A stretch of 21,265 nt of DNA from Acidobacteriota bacterium (GTDB lineage Bacteria; Acidobacteriota; Holophagae; Thermotomaculales; Thermotomaculaceae): positions 1 to 21,265 of the forward strand of contig QMQE01000022.1 in NCBI GenBank assembly GCA_003650445.1, written 5' to 3'. How positions within the stretch are numbered: the stretch's first letter is position 1; each line of letters starts with the position of its first letter. Positions 6,519 to 15,178 of this stretch are shown in pieces. The position numbers were made by a program, and so were the translations under genes. The notes beneath the pieces were generated by a model that was given only the letters and a program-made list of their open reading frames with translations, had not been told where the DNA came from and searched no databases.

Positions 6519-8879
6519 TCAGTTGCGAAGCGGTTTGCCGGTTTTGAGCATGTGCTCGATTCTGGCCTGGCTCTTGGGATTCGCTGTCAATTCCACAAAT
6601 GCTTCCCGTTCCAGCTCCAAGAGCCGGTCTTCACCAACAACGGTACCTTCCGGCACGCCACCGCCGGTGAGAACGTGGGCAATCTTGGAACCAATGAGCT
6701 TGTCATGTTCGGAAATGTATCCGCCGTCCAGCATGTTCTGGAGGCCGAGTATCAACGCGGTGTATCCGACTTTACCCGCGACTTTAACGGTTTCTTTTGC
6801 CCGTCTCGGACGGAAACCTTCCCTCACCAGAGAGAGTGCTGCCTGTTTCGCATAGTAAATCTGGCTGTCGGCGTTCATCACTTCCATGTCAGTGGGCCGC
6901 AGATGGCCGTACACTTCCCTGGCCTCCCTTGCGGAGGTGGCAACCTTTGCCATGCCGATGGTTTCAAACACTTTCTGAGTGGCAGTCATGGCGTCCGGCG
7001 CAACCCGGTTGTCGTTGAGGGTCCGAATCAGCAGTTCCTTGGTGCCGCCGCCTGCAGGGAGAAGACCTACGCCAACTTCTACAAGGCCAATGTAGGTTTC
7101 AACAGACGCCACGGCCCGGTGTCCATGCATGGTAATCTCGCAGGCACCGCCGAGGGTAAGGCCGTAAGGCGCGGTTACCACCGGTTTTTCACAGTATTTC
7201 AGCCGCATGTTGGCTTCCTGGAAGGCTTTCGTGATTTCTTCAACTTCCCACCAGCGGCCTTCCTGTGCCGCCTGGAGTAGCATGAAGATGTTGGCGCCTG
7301 CGCCGAAATGCTGTGCCTGGGAACCGATGACCAGTGCTTCGTATTTGTCTTCCACCATGTCAACGGCACGATTGAGCATTTCAATGACTTTGTCGTCCAC
7401 AGTGTTCATTTTGGTATGCACGGTGCAGCAGATAACGCCGTCGCCAAGGTCATATATGTCTGCGCCTTCATTTTCCGCCAGCACTTTGCCGGTGGCTTTC
7501 AGTTTGTTCAGGAAGATAACGTTATCCCGTACCGGAACTTTCACGTAGTCTTTCTTCTCAAAATCAAAGTAATAGCGATCACCGTCAATGGTTTTGTAGA
7601 AGGTTTCACCGTTTTCCAGCAGGATGTTCAGCTTTTCCGGAACATCAAAGCCGTCCGCTTTCATCCGTTCGGCAGATTCTTTCACCCCGATGGCATCCCA
7701 GATTTCAAAGGGGCCGAGGTCCCAGTTGAATCCCCATTTCATGCCGTTGTCAATGTTGACAATGTCGTCGGCAATTTCACCCAGGCGGTTCAATGCGTAA
7801 ATCAGTGTAGAAGCGGTGTTTTTCCACGCCAGCTTTCCACCGGGATCGTCGGTGCTGATGACAACTTTGATTCTTTCACCGGCATCGGAAACTTCTTTGG
7901 CTTTCTTGATGCATTTCCAGTCCGGTTTTTCCGCGGGCACATATTCCATGGTGTTCAAATCCAGCTGAAGTTTCTGTTTGTTTTTGTCCCGGGTGAAGAA
8001 TCCTTTTTTGACTTTCCGGCCGAGAAGGCCTTTTTCCAGCATTTTTTCGATAAATTCGGGTGCTTTGAAGGTTTCCCGCATTTCATCGTTAACCAGCGCT
8101 TCGTATGAGTTTTTCACCACGTGAACCATGGTGTCAATGCCCACCAGGTCGTTGGTTCCGAACACGGCGCTGCCGGGACGGGACATGGCTTTACCGAGAA
8201 CCGCGTCCACCTGCTGAGGGGTGAGGCCGTCTTCCAGCGCGATACGCATGGCGTTTGCCAATGCGAATACACCGATGCGGTTTCCCACGAAGTTCGGGGT
8301 GTCTTTTCCGAGAACAACACCCTTACCCAAGGTATTTTCTCCGAAGTCTTTCATGAACTCAATCAGTTCGGGATCCGTCAGTTCACCGGGAATGATTTCC
8401 AGCAATTTCAGGTACCGGACGGGATTAAAGAAATGGGTTACGAGAAAACGTTTTTTCAGCCCTTCGTCGAAGTCTTCCGTCATCAGTTTGATGGGGATAC
8501 CGGAGGTGTTGGAAGAGAGAATGGCATCTTCTTTCAGGTAGGGCGTGATGTTTTTGAACAGGCTTTTTTTAATGTCCAGGTTCTCCACCACCACTTCCAC
8601 AACCCAGTCACAGTCTTTCAGTTTGTCCAGATCGTCTTCCAGGTTGCCGGTTTCAATGAGTTCCAAAATGGTTTTATTGAAAATCGGAGACGGTTTCTGT
8701 TTCAGGAGTTTTTTCTTGGACGTTTCCGCTATCACACTTCGGCTCTGCCCCTCTTTCAAATCCCGGGGGACAATGTCGAGCATAACAACGGGAATTCCGG
8801 CACCTGCGAGGTGAGCGGCAATCCCGCTGCCCATTACGCCGGAGCCGATTACAGCTGCTTTTTTAATCTTTCTTTTCAT
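6519..8879 (-). CDS. fadN: FadN-type bifunctional 3-hydroxyacyl-CoA dehydrogenase/enoyl-CoA hydratase
   Basis: The product is 786 aa and does the hydration and NAD-dependent oxidation steps of fatty acid beta-oxidation in the cytoplasm. The dehydrogenase comes first: Rossmann motif GSGVMGSGIA (12-21), Asp35 for NAD, and catalytic pair His149 (THFFNP) and Glu161. C-terminal dehydrogenase segments lie near 195-300 and 380-410 (LGPFEIWDAIGV). The hydratase follows from about 475: oxyanion region QHFGAGAN (523-530) and the two acidic catalytic positions Glu581 (GGACE) and Glu601 (LVEVGVGLLPAGGGT). This dehydrogenase-then-hydratase order and the length match Bacillus FadN (YusL), not E. coli FadB. 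It is 26 bp downstream of the thiolase gene, with GAGAGGTAA as ribosome-binding site, in the same operon and under the same operator. Confidence 0.93.
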   Translation of the reverse strand: MKRKIKKAAVIGSGVMGSGIAAHLAGAGIPVVMLDIVPRDLKEGQSRSVIAETSKKKLLKQKPSPIFNKTILELIETGNLEDDLDKLKDCDWVVEVVVENLDIKKSLFKNITPYLKEDAILSSNTSGIPIKLMTEDFDEGLKKRFLVTHFFNPVRYLKLLEIIPGELTDPELIEFMKDFGENTLGKGVVLGKDTPNFVGNRIGVFALANAMRIALEDGLTPQQVDAVLGKAMSRPGSAVFGTNDLVGIDTMVHVVKNSYEALVNDEMRETFKAPEFIEKMLEKGLLGRKVKKGFFTRDKNKQKLQLDLNTMEYVPAEKPDWKCIKKAKEVSDAGERIKVVISTDDPGGKLAWKNTASTLIYALNRLGEIADDIVNIDNGMKWGFNWDLGPFEIWDAIGVKESAERMKADGFDVPEKLNILLENGETFYKTIDGDRYYFDFEKKDYVKVPVRDNVIFLNKLKATGKVLAENEGADIYDLGDGVICCTVHTKMNTVDDKVIEMLNRAVDMVEDKYEALVIGSQAQHFGAGANIFMLLQAAQEGRWWEVEEITKAFQEANMRLKYCEKPVVTAPYGLTLGGACEITMHGHRAVASVETYIGLVEVGVGLLPAGGGTKELLIRTLNDNRVAPDAMTATQKVFETIGMAKVATSAREAREVYGHLRPTDMEVMNADSQIYYAKQAALSLVREGFRPRRAKETVKVAGKVGYTALILGLQNMLDGGYISEHDKLIGSKIAHVLTGGGVPEGTVVGEDRLLELEREAFVELTANPKSQARIEHMLKTGKPLRN

Positions 8880-8905
8880 GGCTTACCTCTCATTTTCCCT
8901 TACGG

Positions 8906-10114
8906 TTAAACCCGTTCCAGCAGGGTTGCGATGCCCTGGCCGCCACCAATACACATGGTTCCGACACCGAGTTTCACGTCTCTGCGGATCATTTCATAAA
9001 GGAGGGTGGTCAGGATACGGGTACCGGAAATCCCCAGGGGGTGGCCAAGGGCAATGGCCCCGCCGTTGACATTCACTTTTGACGGATCAATCCCCAATTC
9101 ACCGATGGACACAATGGACTGGGTGGAAAAAGCTTCGTTGATTTCCCAGAGATCAATATCGTCCACTTTCAGGCCGGCCCGATCCAGCAGCCTTCTGGTC
9201 GAATAAATCGGACCAAGGCCCATTACGTCCGGTTCCAACGCCCGGACAGCAGTTGCTTTAACCCGAGCCAGGGGTTTCAGGCCCAGTTCCTTTGCTTTTT
9301 CTGCGGACATCAGAATCATAACAGAAGCACCATCGGTAATGGGAGAAGAGTTCCCGGCTGTGCACCGGCCTTTTACCCGGAATACCGGTTTCAATTTTGC
9401 CAATACTTCCATGGAGGTCTCTGCACGGGGACATTCATCCTTATCCATCAGTACAAAGCCCTCAGGCAATTCTGTGCCTTCCTTCCAGATGTGAACCTCA
9501 CCGCTCTTTGGATTGACCATCAACGGAATCAATTCATCCTTGAATTTGCCTTCTTTTTGAGCACTGATCGCCTTCATGTGGCTCTCATACCCGAAGCGGT
9601 CCAGCGCTTCCCTGGACAGGTCATACTTGTCGTCATAACGGTCAATTACCTTCTCCGCTGTCTCCCCCATCGGGACATACGGATTGGGAAAATCACCTTC
9701 AATAAAACGGTGATTGGGGGAAAACTTATTCCCGATCATGGGAACCATGCTCATGCTTTCGGTTCCACCGGCAATGAAAATATCACCGGCACCACTCATG
9801 ATGGCATGGGCGGCGGCATGGAGGCCGGTCATGGCCGAACCGCAGAAACGATTGATCGTCGCGGCCGGGATATCAACTGGCAATCCCGCCATAAGGCAGG
9901 CAATCCGGCCCACATTCATTCCCTGTTCCGCTTCCGGAAATGCACAACCGATGAGGGCATCCTCAATCTGTTCATAGTCAAATTCACCGGTTTGCGCCAG
10001 ACATCCGGTAATGGCCTTTTCCAGAAGATCGTCTGGCCTTGCCTTGGCAAGCAGACCTTTTCTGCCGCGCCCGATTGGTGTTCTTTTGGCGGCAACGATT
10101 ACTGCGTCACGCAT
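8906..10114 (-). CDS. fadA: Acetyl-CoA acyltransferase (beta-ketothiolase)
   Basis: The product is 402 aa, normal for the thiolase family. It cleaves 3-ketoacyl-CoA with CoA to acetyl-CoA and a shortened acyl-CoA. The three catalytic positions are visible: Cys91 in NRFCGSAMTGLHA, His358 in ALGHPLGISGTR and Cys388 in GTMCIGGGQG. The NEAF signature (INEAFSTQS) is also present. It starts at ATG 10114 after GGAAGGAGGAAG. It is first in a two-gene operon with the FadN-type protein, the same pairing as fadN-fadA of Firmicutes, although the order differs (fadNAE there). Expression is expected to be induced by long-chain acyl-CoA through the palindromic operator upstream. A biosynthetic thiolase is less likely given the neighbour. 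Confidence 0.93.
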   Translation of the reverse strand: MRDAVIVAAKRTPIGRGRKGLLAKARPDDLLEKAITGCLAQTGEFDYEQIEDALIGCAFPEAEQGMNVGRIACLMAGLPVDIPAATINRFCGSAMTGLHAAAHAIMSGAGDIFIAGGTESMSMVPMIGNKFSPNHRFIEGDFPNPYVPMGETAEKVIDRYDDKYDLSREALDRFGYESHMKAISAQKEGKFKDELIPLMVNPKSGEVHIWKEGTELPEGFVLMDKDECPRAETSMEVLAKLKPVFRVKGRCTAGNSSPITDGASVMILMSAEKAKELGLKPLARVKATAVRALEPDVMGLGPIYSTRRLLDRAGLKVDDIDLWEINEAFSTQSIVSIGELGIDPSKVNVNGGAIALGHPLGISGTRILTTLLYEMIRRDVKLGVGTMCIGGGQGIATLLERV

Positions 10115-10146
10115 ATCTTCCTCCTTCCAGGTTTTCAGATAAAGAC

Positions 10147-10175
10147 ATTATAAAACTGAATGAGCGCTCATTCAA
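10147..10175 (-). promoter_or_regulatory. Sigma70-type promoter of the thiolase/FadN operon
   Basis: On the minus strand TTGAAT (10170-10175) is followed by a 17-bp spacer and a perfect TATAAT (10147-10152). The predicted start is near 10140, giving a 26-nt leader that contains the GGAGGA ribosome-binding site. Confidence 0.75.
10157..10174. promoter_or_regulatory. FadR (TetR-family)-type operator TGAATGAGCGCTCATTCA
   Basis: This is a perfect 18-bp palindrome. Its half-site TGAATGA-N4-TCATTCA matches the consensus known for the Bacillus subtilis acyl-CoA-responsive repressor FadR (YsiA). It overlaps the -35 and spacer of the fad promoter, a position where a bound repressor would block RNA polymerase. 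No repressor gene lies in the window. Confidence 0.75.
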
Positions 10176-10193
10176 GTTTTTTTATGGTTTTTT

Positions 10194-10222
10194 TTGGAAT
10201 TTTTGAGGTTATATGATACATT
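10194..10222 (+). promoter_or_regulatory. Possible promoter of the MglA-like gene
   Basis: TTGGAA (10194-10199), 17 bp, then TACATT (10217-10222). The predicted start near 10229 lies just before the ATG at 10240 and would exclude the upstream ATG at 10213. The match is only moderate. Confidence 0.35.
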
Positions 10223-10239
10223 ATCGCAAGGAGAAAAAG

Positions 10240-11289
10240 ATGGTTAATTTTAACTATACATCTCGTGAAGTAACGGTAAAAATTGTGTATTACGGGCCGG
10301 GACTCTGTGGGAAAACTACCAGCCTGCAGCATATCTATAAGCATATTCCAAAGAGCAAGAAAGGGAAAATGGTCTCCCTTGCCACCCAGACGGATCGAAC
10401 CCTGTTTTTTGATTTCCTTCCCATTGAACTGGGCCAGATCAAAGGGCTGAACACTAAAATCCAGCTTTACACTGTCCCGGGACAGGTCTTTTACGACGCC
10501 ACACGGAAACTGGTATTGAAAGGTGCCGATGGAATTGTATTTGTCGCTGATTCCCAGAAAGACATGCTCCAGGCCAATATAGACAGCTTTGGAAACCTCG
10601 TTTCAAACCTTCGGAACCTGGGGTTTGAGCTCTCTGAGCTGCCACATGTAATCCAGTACAATAAACGGGATCTGGATAATATTCTCGACGTGGAAACCCT
10701 CAACAGCGAAATCAACCAATTCAATGTACCCTATTTCGAAACATCTGCAATTACCGGCGAAGGCGTGGTGGAAACCCTCCGCGAAATCGCAAGGGTTGTA
10801 CTTTTGAATATTTCAGAGAAATATGATGTTGAGCTTGAAGAACTGGCAGCAGAACAAATTTTGTCACAACAGGATAATGAACCGATTTCAGAGATTGATG
10901 ATATGGATGTTCAGGGAAGCGATGACTCAATTTCACTTTCCGACCTTCCCTATCCGGATTCTTTTTCAGCTGATCTGGAAGAATTAAAAGGGGACGAGTT
11001 GAGTAATTCTTACGAAGTCCAGTTGGTAGAAGAATCTGTGGATTCCAGTCAGGAGGAGGAAGTCGAAGAGTTGTCTGCGGATTCGGAAATCATGGATGAA
11101 AATCAAGAAAAAGATAGCGAACCTGAAGAAGAGACATCAGTGGACGATGGCATTCAGACCTTTCCCGGTACACCAATTCGCATTGACCGCTACCATTATT
11201 CTCTCCCTATTACCATTGAAATTCCAAAAAATCTGGATTTAAAGACCATGCGGTTTACAGTGGATATTAATTTCCGGGAGAAAATGTAA
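10240..11289 (+). CDS. mglA: MglA-like small GTPase with long acidic C-terminal extension
   Basis: The product is 349 aa. ATG 10240 is chosen because AAGGAG precedes it and residue 2 onward (VNFNYTSREVTVKIVYYGPG) aligns with the usual MglA N-terminus; an upstream in-frame ATG at 10213 is possible. GTPase motifs: P-loop GPGLCGKTT (19-27), TVPGQ (78-82) in place of the usual DxxG as is typical of MglA, NKRD (141-144) and SA (169-170). Residues from about 200 to 308 form an acidic, Ser/Glu/Asp-rich, probably disordered linker. A conserved-looking beta-rich end (about 310-349) follows. Typical MglA is about 195 aa, so about 150 residues are added. MglA sets cell polarity and, in gliders, motility; no MglB partner gene is adjacent. 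The gene is convergent with the sensor-kinase operon, with only 5 bp between stops. Confidence 0.87.
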   Translation: MVNFNYTSREVTVKIVYYGPGLCGKTTSLQHIYKHIPKSKKGKMVSLATQTDRTLFFDFLPIELGQIKGLNTKIQLYTVPGQVFYDATRKLVLKGADGIVFVADSQKDMLQANIDSFGNLVSNLRNLGFELSELPHVIQYNKRDLDNILDVETLNSEINQFNVPYFETSAITGEGVVETLREIARVVLLNISEKYDVELEELAAEQILSQQDNEPISEIDDMDVQGSDDSISLSDLPYPDSFSADLEELKGDELSNSYEVQLVEESVDSSQEEEVEELSADSEIMDENQEKDSEPEEETSVDDGIQTFPGTPIRIDRYHYSLPITIEIPKNLDLKTMRFTVDINFREKM

Positions 11290-11294
11290 CACCA

Positions 11295-12047
11295 TTATTC
11301 TGCAGAAATAACGATGCTTTCCCTTCTGATAAATTCAAGGAGTGGGTTTTCCCACTCCACCGCTTCCGGGTTCAGATTACAAGGGGCTTCGCCTTGTTTC
11401 AGAGGCATGTTCAGCAATTCAACATCACTGAGCCTCTTCAACGGGCCGGGTACAACAAACACAGGAATACCTACCGACGCTGCAAGGCGTACAACACTCC
11501 GGGTGCCACTCCGATTAACAAACCAGCCGGGGCTGATGGCATCACAACCGAGAATAATAGCCGAAACCGACGGTACCCGGCTGAAATATGGGCCATCCGC
11601 ATAGAGGCGAGGAGAAATGGCCGGAATAGTGGATAGAGATTGGGCCATCGCCTTTCCTTCTTCTTCCGGAGCACAAAGCGCAACGTCCACTTTGAGAGGG
11701 CGGTTCAAAACTGCCAGCGCCTTTTTCACCATAGAGGAATTGCTATAAACCGCCACCTCACTGATTTCTTTCAAAAATGCGGCTCGAAACCATTCAAGAG
11801 TCTTTTTTTCTTCAAGTTCAATTCGGCGGTGGAATTCAATCAGTGAAGATTCAGACAAATCATTATCTGTGAAAAATCGGCGCAGGTGGTAGAAGCACGC
11901 CATTCCGCTGTGGACTTTCAACAGCTGTTCCAATGCCCCTTCCGGTACCGGTGAACCGGACTCAAGGAGGAACCCCAGCCAGTCAAGTGCTTTTTTTAGA
12001 AGTAAACTGGAACCACTGACACCATCATTGAGAATTGCCCGTAACAT
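11295..12047 (-). CDS. eIF2B alpha/beta/delta-like protein, shortened and probably non-catalytic
   Basis: The product is 250 aa. The clearest family motif is GCDAISPGWFVNRSGTRSVVRLAA (about 167-190; Asp169 fits the conserved Asp of GADRI/GADAI), followed by GIPVFVVP. The nucleotide-sugar side shows VAVYSNSSMVKKAL and VDVALCAPEEEGKAMA, which align with the IF2B/MtnA strands. The catalytic Cys region of methylthioribose-phosphate isomerase and the Arg of the usual ESRP motif are not evident. At 250 aa it is shorter than MtnA or ribose-1,5-bisphosphate isomerase (about 300-350). It may therefore be a binding or regulatory relative rather than an isomerase. The gene starts 23 bp inside the end of the sensor-kinase gene and is the last of this operon. 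No terminator is visible before the convergent mglA-like gene. Confidence 0.7.
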   Translation of the reverse strand: MLRAILNDGVSGSSLLLKKALDWLGFLLESGSPVPEGALEQLLKVHSGMACFYHLRRFFTDNDLSESSLIEFHRRIELEEKKTLEWFRAAFLKEISEVAVYSNSSMVKKALAVLNRPLKVDVALCAPEEEGKAMAQSLSTIPAISPRLYADGPYFSRVPSVSAIILGCDAISPGWFVNRSGTRSVVRLAASVGIPVFVVPGPLKRLSDVELLNMPLKQGEAPCNLNPEAVEWENPLLEFIRRESIVISAE

Positions 12048-15000
12048 GGCTCCCCTCTTTGTTTAAAGAAATTCTGAAATGCGCCCCGTCTTCACAGGGC
12101 AACGCCTCAATCTCTCCACCCATTTCCCGCATAAATTCCCTGCAAATAAACAGCCCCAGCCCGGTTCCGTTTTCCCTTGTGGAAAAATAGGGTTCAAACA
12201 CACGGGAAACATTTTCAGCCGGAATTCCCTCACCATTGTCCCTGTAGTCCAACGTCACACACTCTCCGTTTTCAAGAATCTCTATTTTCACTTCCCCGGA
12301 TTCCCCGGCAAAGCTATGGGTATTTTCCAGAAGGTTTCCCAACACCCGGGTCAGCTTCAGGCTGTCTCCCATCACAGAGATTTCAGGGCCTGTAATTTTT
12401 ACTGAGAGATTGGGGTATGCCTCGGCAAGAGAGGAAACAAACCCTTTCAATTCATGGGGACGAAGCCTTGTCTCCGATTTTCTGGACGCCCTGACAAGGT
12501 CCGAAAACTGAGCTGAAATCGCTTTCAGCTCTTCTGTTTTCTTCAGAATATTTTCCACCACTTGAGGGATAACATCCGGCAGTTTCTGCGGTTCTCTTTT
12601 GGCAACTGAGCCCAGGAATTCGGCATTCAAACGGATGGGTGTCAGCGGATTCTTTATGTCATGCGCCACCTGGCGAGCCATATCGCCAATAACGGAAAGG
12701 CGACTGGCTCGGACAACGTCGGTGACATCATCCACAATAACAACACGGCTCTTGTTCTCAAGCTGAACAATAGAAACCTGATAATTTCTCCCGTGAAACA
12801 CGAGGTCTGATTTAAACGGACCTTCCCGTTCAATCAAACCCAGGGTTACCTCTTTGGGAAGTTTCCCGAAAAGAGGATTAGAGGCGACAACCTCCCTCTC
12901 TTCACTGACGAGGGCAACAGCTGACGAGACGTTTGCCAGCAACGCTTCCAGGTTGAGACGCTGGTTCTTGAGAGATTGCGCCATATCAGCCATTGATGAA
13001 ATCAAACTGCCCATTTCATCATCGTAATCATAATGAATTTCCAGGTCATATTCTCCCCGGGAAATACCTTTCGAGGCCAATGACAATGACAGAATTGGAT
13101 CCACTATCTTTCGTGTGAGATAGGCAGAAATCAGAAAAGACACCAGGAGGAACAGGACAAGAACAATCATTAACACCCGGGCACCATTCAGAAACGGAGT
13201 TGTTTCCCAGCTGCCAATGGGCCTGACTTTTAGAACTGCTGCCGGATAACGGGCCAGGGCAAGGGGAACATACAGGAAATTACCTGAAATGAAAGGGTCA
13301 TTGTCAGCTGAATGTATTGACCTCAGAAATGCAGGATATGAAAGTAATACCGATGCCTGCAGATGGTTGGTACTGAACACAACCAGCCCCTCACTGTAGA
13401 GAGAATAATCGCCGTGAATCAAGGTTTTCAAGAAACCAAGATAGCTGTCCGAGAGCATGGGTTCATCTCGTTCCAACAACTGGCTTGCCATATCTGCCGT
13501 CCGATAAAGTCCTTCCTTGGAAACATTTCGGGTAAATGCTCTTGATTGGAACATCAACAGCATACCAACGAGGGTGAGAAACCCGGTCAAAACTGCAAAC
13601 TGTCCCAGCACTGTCCGGGCGAAAAGGCCCCGGGTGTCCGGCGCCATCATTTTTGAAAAACTGACGTATAAAATCATTCCAAGGAGAATCAAGAAAGCAA
13701 GATCGGAGAGAATCTGAAAAATGCCCGGTGGCATAATCTTAATTTCCTCCCTCCCCTTTGAACGCAACAAGCGAAAACTTCCGCTGTACACCCCGCCCGG
13801 CTTCATAAACGGAAGTGTGTACAGGTCTGATGACAATCTCAAAGAAAGAATCCCGTACTTGAATGGGGCTGTTCCGGCAACAACACGGCGCGTCTTTCTT
13901 CCTGCGGATAATGTTTCCACAGAATGCTCCACAGGCAGGGTCATCACCTCGGGAATTCCCCTGGAATAGGAAGAAAGAATCTCGCCTATCTGGTTGAAAT
14001 AAACAGCCTCAAAATCATAGGGTGAATTCACCAGGCCAGATGTCCTCAAGAAATAAAGCAGGTCACGAAACCCTCCGGTTTCAGCGAGATGAAGATAATG
14101 ATCCAGATCACGAAACGCCAGGGTTTCCATTTTTTCAGGGTCAGTTTCAGCTTGTGACACAAGCGTCTTCATTCGAAACCACGTATCCCCATACAGCGTT
14201 CCCAGAACCAGAATTGCCAATGTAGAAATCAACAGGACTGCATGCCAGGGCTTCTCTATCCGCTGGAATAGAATGGCCACCGCAGCAACCAGAACACAGA
14301 GAATAAAAGCCGGCACTGAAAAAAAGAGGGCCGCCAGCAAAATAGGCACAGAAAGCCAATGAAAGCGCGTGGCTGAGAAAAACGCTCCGGCCATCCAGGC
14401 CAATCCCAGTATTGCCAGTGAAGGGGAATGGTAGAGAGCATTGTAAAAGTGGAAAGCATTGAAGCCCCGCTGAAAAAGCACAGTAAAAAACAGTACCATG
14501 AACCCGGCAAACAGCGGATTCAGCCAACGGGAAATCTCTGGAATTCGCCTGCTTTTCAAGTAAAGCGCTCCGGCAAACAGAAAAATATAACAAGGCAACG
14601 GAGAAATAAGAGTCTGAAACAGAAGCAGCAGGGCAAACAAACTCACCGATCCCTCGCTTCCCAGTGCAATGAGCCCGAGAAGAACCAGCGCGAGAAGAAC
14701 AGCCAATGAACCCTTGGGAGGGGTTTTTCCGGGGATAAGCTGGTATCCCTGTACTACACCTACAGTCCCGATTTGAACCGCGTCCAGAATCACGGGCAGG
14801 GTATCTGTATATTCGCCTTCATACCCGGTGGCAGCGTCATTCCAGATGATGGGTTTCATGTTCAGATTAAAAACGGCGACAGGATTGGAAAATTTGTTTA
14901 ATTGTTTGTAAATTGCTGTTTTTTCCTGCTGTTTGCCCTTCCCGGAAAGAATCCTCACCAGGACCGGTTTGGAACTGGACACAATCTGCCGGGGGCCGGC

Positions 15001-15117
15001 ACAGGACACCCGCTTTGCCTCTGATTTGGGGTAGAAGTGTAGGATTCCCCCCAAGGCGATAAGTACCAGCAGGAGTCCAGGCATGTTCCGAATAAAGCGC
15101 TTCTTTTCCATAGCCAT
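12025..15117 (-). CDS. NtrY-like membrane sensor histidine kinase
   Basis: The product is 1030 aa. A signal-anchor helix near residues 10-28 is followed by an extracytoplasmic stretch, then about six to eight hydrophobic helices between roughly 135 and 315. A second extracytoplasmic region ends at helices near 465-490 and 505-530. A sensor segment precedes the last helix (about 655-680), which leads into HAMP (KIVDPILSLSLASKGISRGEY). A degenerate PAS-like part (ANVSSAVALVSEEREVV) comes before HisKA with phospho-acceptor His819 in AHDIKNP. The ATPase domain has the N box (GNLLEN), DNGEGIP (960-966) and NGTGLGL (983-989). The layout matches NtrY. No response regulator is in the window. It starts 61 bp after the anti-sigma gene and has its own promoter. 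An ATG at 15111 is an alternative start. Confidence 0.88.
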   Translation of the reverse strand: MAMEKKRFIRNMPGLLLVLIALGGILHFYPKSEAKRVSCAGPRQIVSSSKPVLVRILSGKGKQQEKTAIYKQLNKFSNPVAVFNLNMKPIIWNDAATGYEGEYTDTLPVILDAVQIGTVGVVQGYQLIPGKTPPKGSLAVLLALVLLGLIALGSEGSVSLFALLLLFQTLISPLPCYIFLFAGALYLKSRRIPEISRWLNPLFAGFMVLFFTVLFQRGFNAFHFYNALYHSPSLAILGLAWMAGAFFSATRFHWLSVPILLAALFFSVPAFILCVLVAAVAILFQRIEKPWHAVLLISTLAILVLGTLYGDTWFRMKTLVSQAETDPEKMETLAFRDLDHYLHLAETGGFRDLLYFLRTSGLVNSPYDFEAVYFNQIGEILSSYSRGIPEVMTLPVEHSVETLSAGRKTRRVVAGTAPFKYGILSLRLSSDLYTLPFMKPGGVYSGSFRLLRSKGREEIKIMPPGIFQILSDLAFLILLGMILYVSFSKMMAPDTRGLFARTVLGQFAVLTGFLTLVGMLLMFQSRAFTRNVSKEGLYRTADMASQLLERDEPMLSDSYLGFLKTLIHGDYSLYSEGLVVFSTNHLQASVLLSYPAFLRSIHSADNDPFISGNFLYVPLALARYPAAVLKVRPIGSWETTPFLNGARVLMIVLVLFLLVSFLISAYLTRKIVDPILSLSLASKGISRGEYDLEIHYDYDDEMGSLISSMADMAQSLKNQRLNLEALLANVSSAVALVSEEREVVASNPLFGKLPKEVTLGLIEREGPFKSDLVFHGRNYQVSIVQLENKSRVVIVDDVTDVVRASRLSVIGDMARQVAHDIKNPLTPIRLNAEFLGSVAKREPQKLPDVIPQVVENILKKTEELKAISAQFSDLVRASRKSETRLRPHELKGFVSSLAEAYPNLSVKITGPEISVMGDSLKLTRVLGNLLENTHSFAGESGEVKIEILENGECVTLDYRDNGEGIPAENVSRVFEPYFSTRENGTGLGLFICREFMREMGGEIEALPCEDGAHFRISLNKEGSHVTGNSQ

Positions 15118-15137
15118 CCCGTCTCTTTGTTGTGGTG

Positions 15138-15165
15138 ATTATACCGGAATATGTGAGAGTTGCAA
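15138..15165 (-). promoter_or_regulatory. Sigma70-type promoter before the sensor kinase
   Basis: On the minus strand TTGCAA (15160-15165), a 16-bp spacer and a perfect TATAAT (15138-15143). It lies in the 61-bp gap after the anti-sigma gene and gives a leader of about 14 nt. Confidence 0.65.
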
Positions 15166-15178
15166 AATAAGAGTCAGT

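Noticed and set aside
6486..7280. Long plus-strand frames opposite fadN and fadA (for example 6486-7280, 7308-8108, 8121-8909, 9491-10153)
   Set aside because: They mirror the minus-strand enzymes, whose catalytic motifs are intact; the Phe/His/Val-rich products are antisense artefacts.
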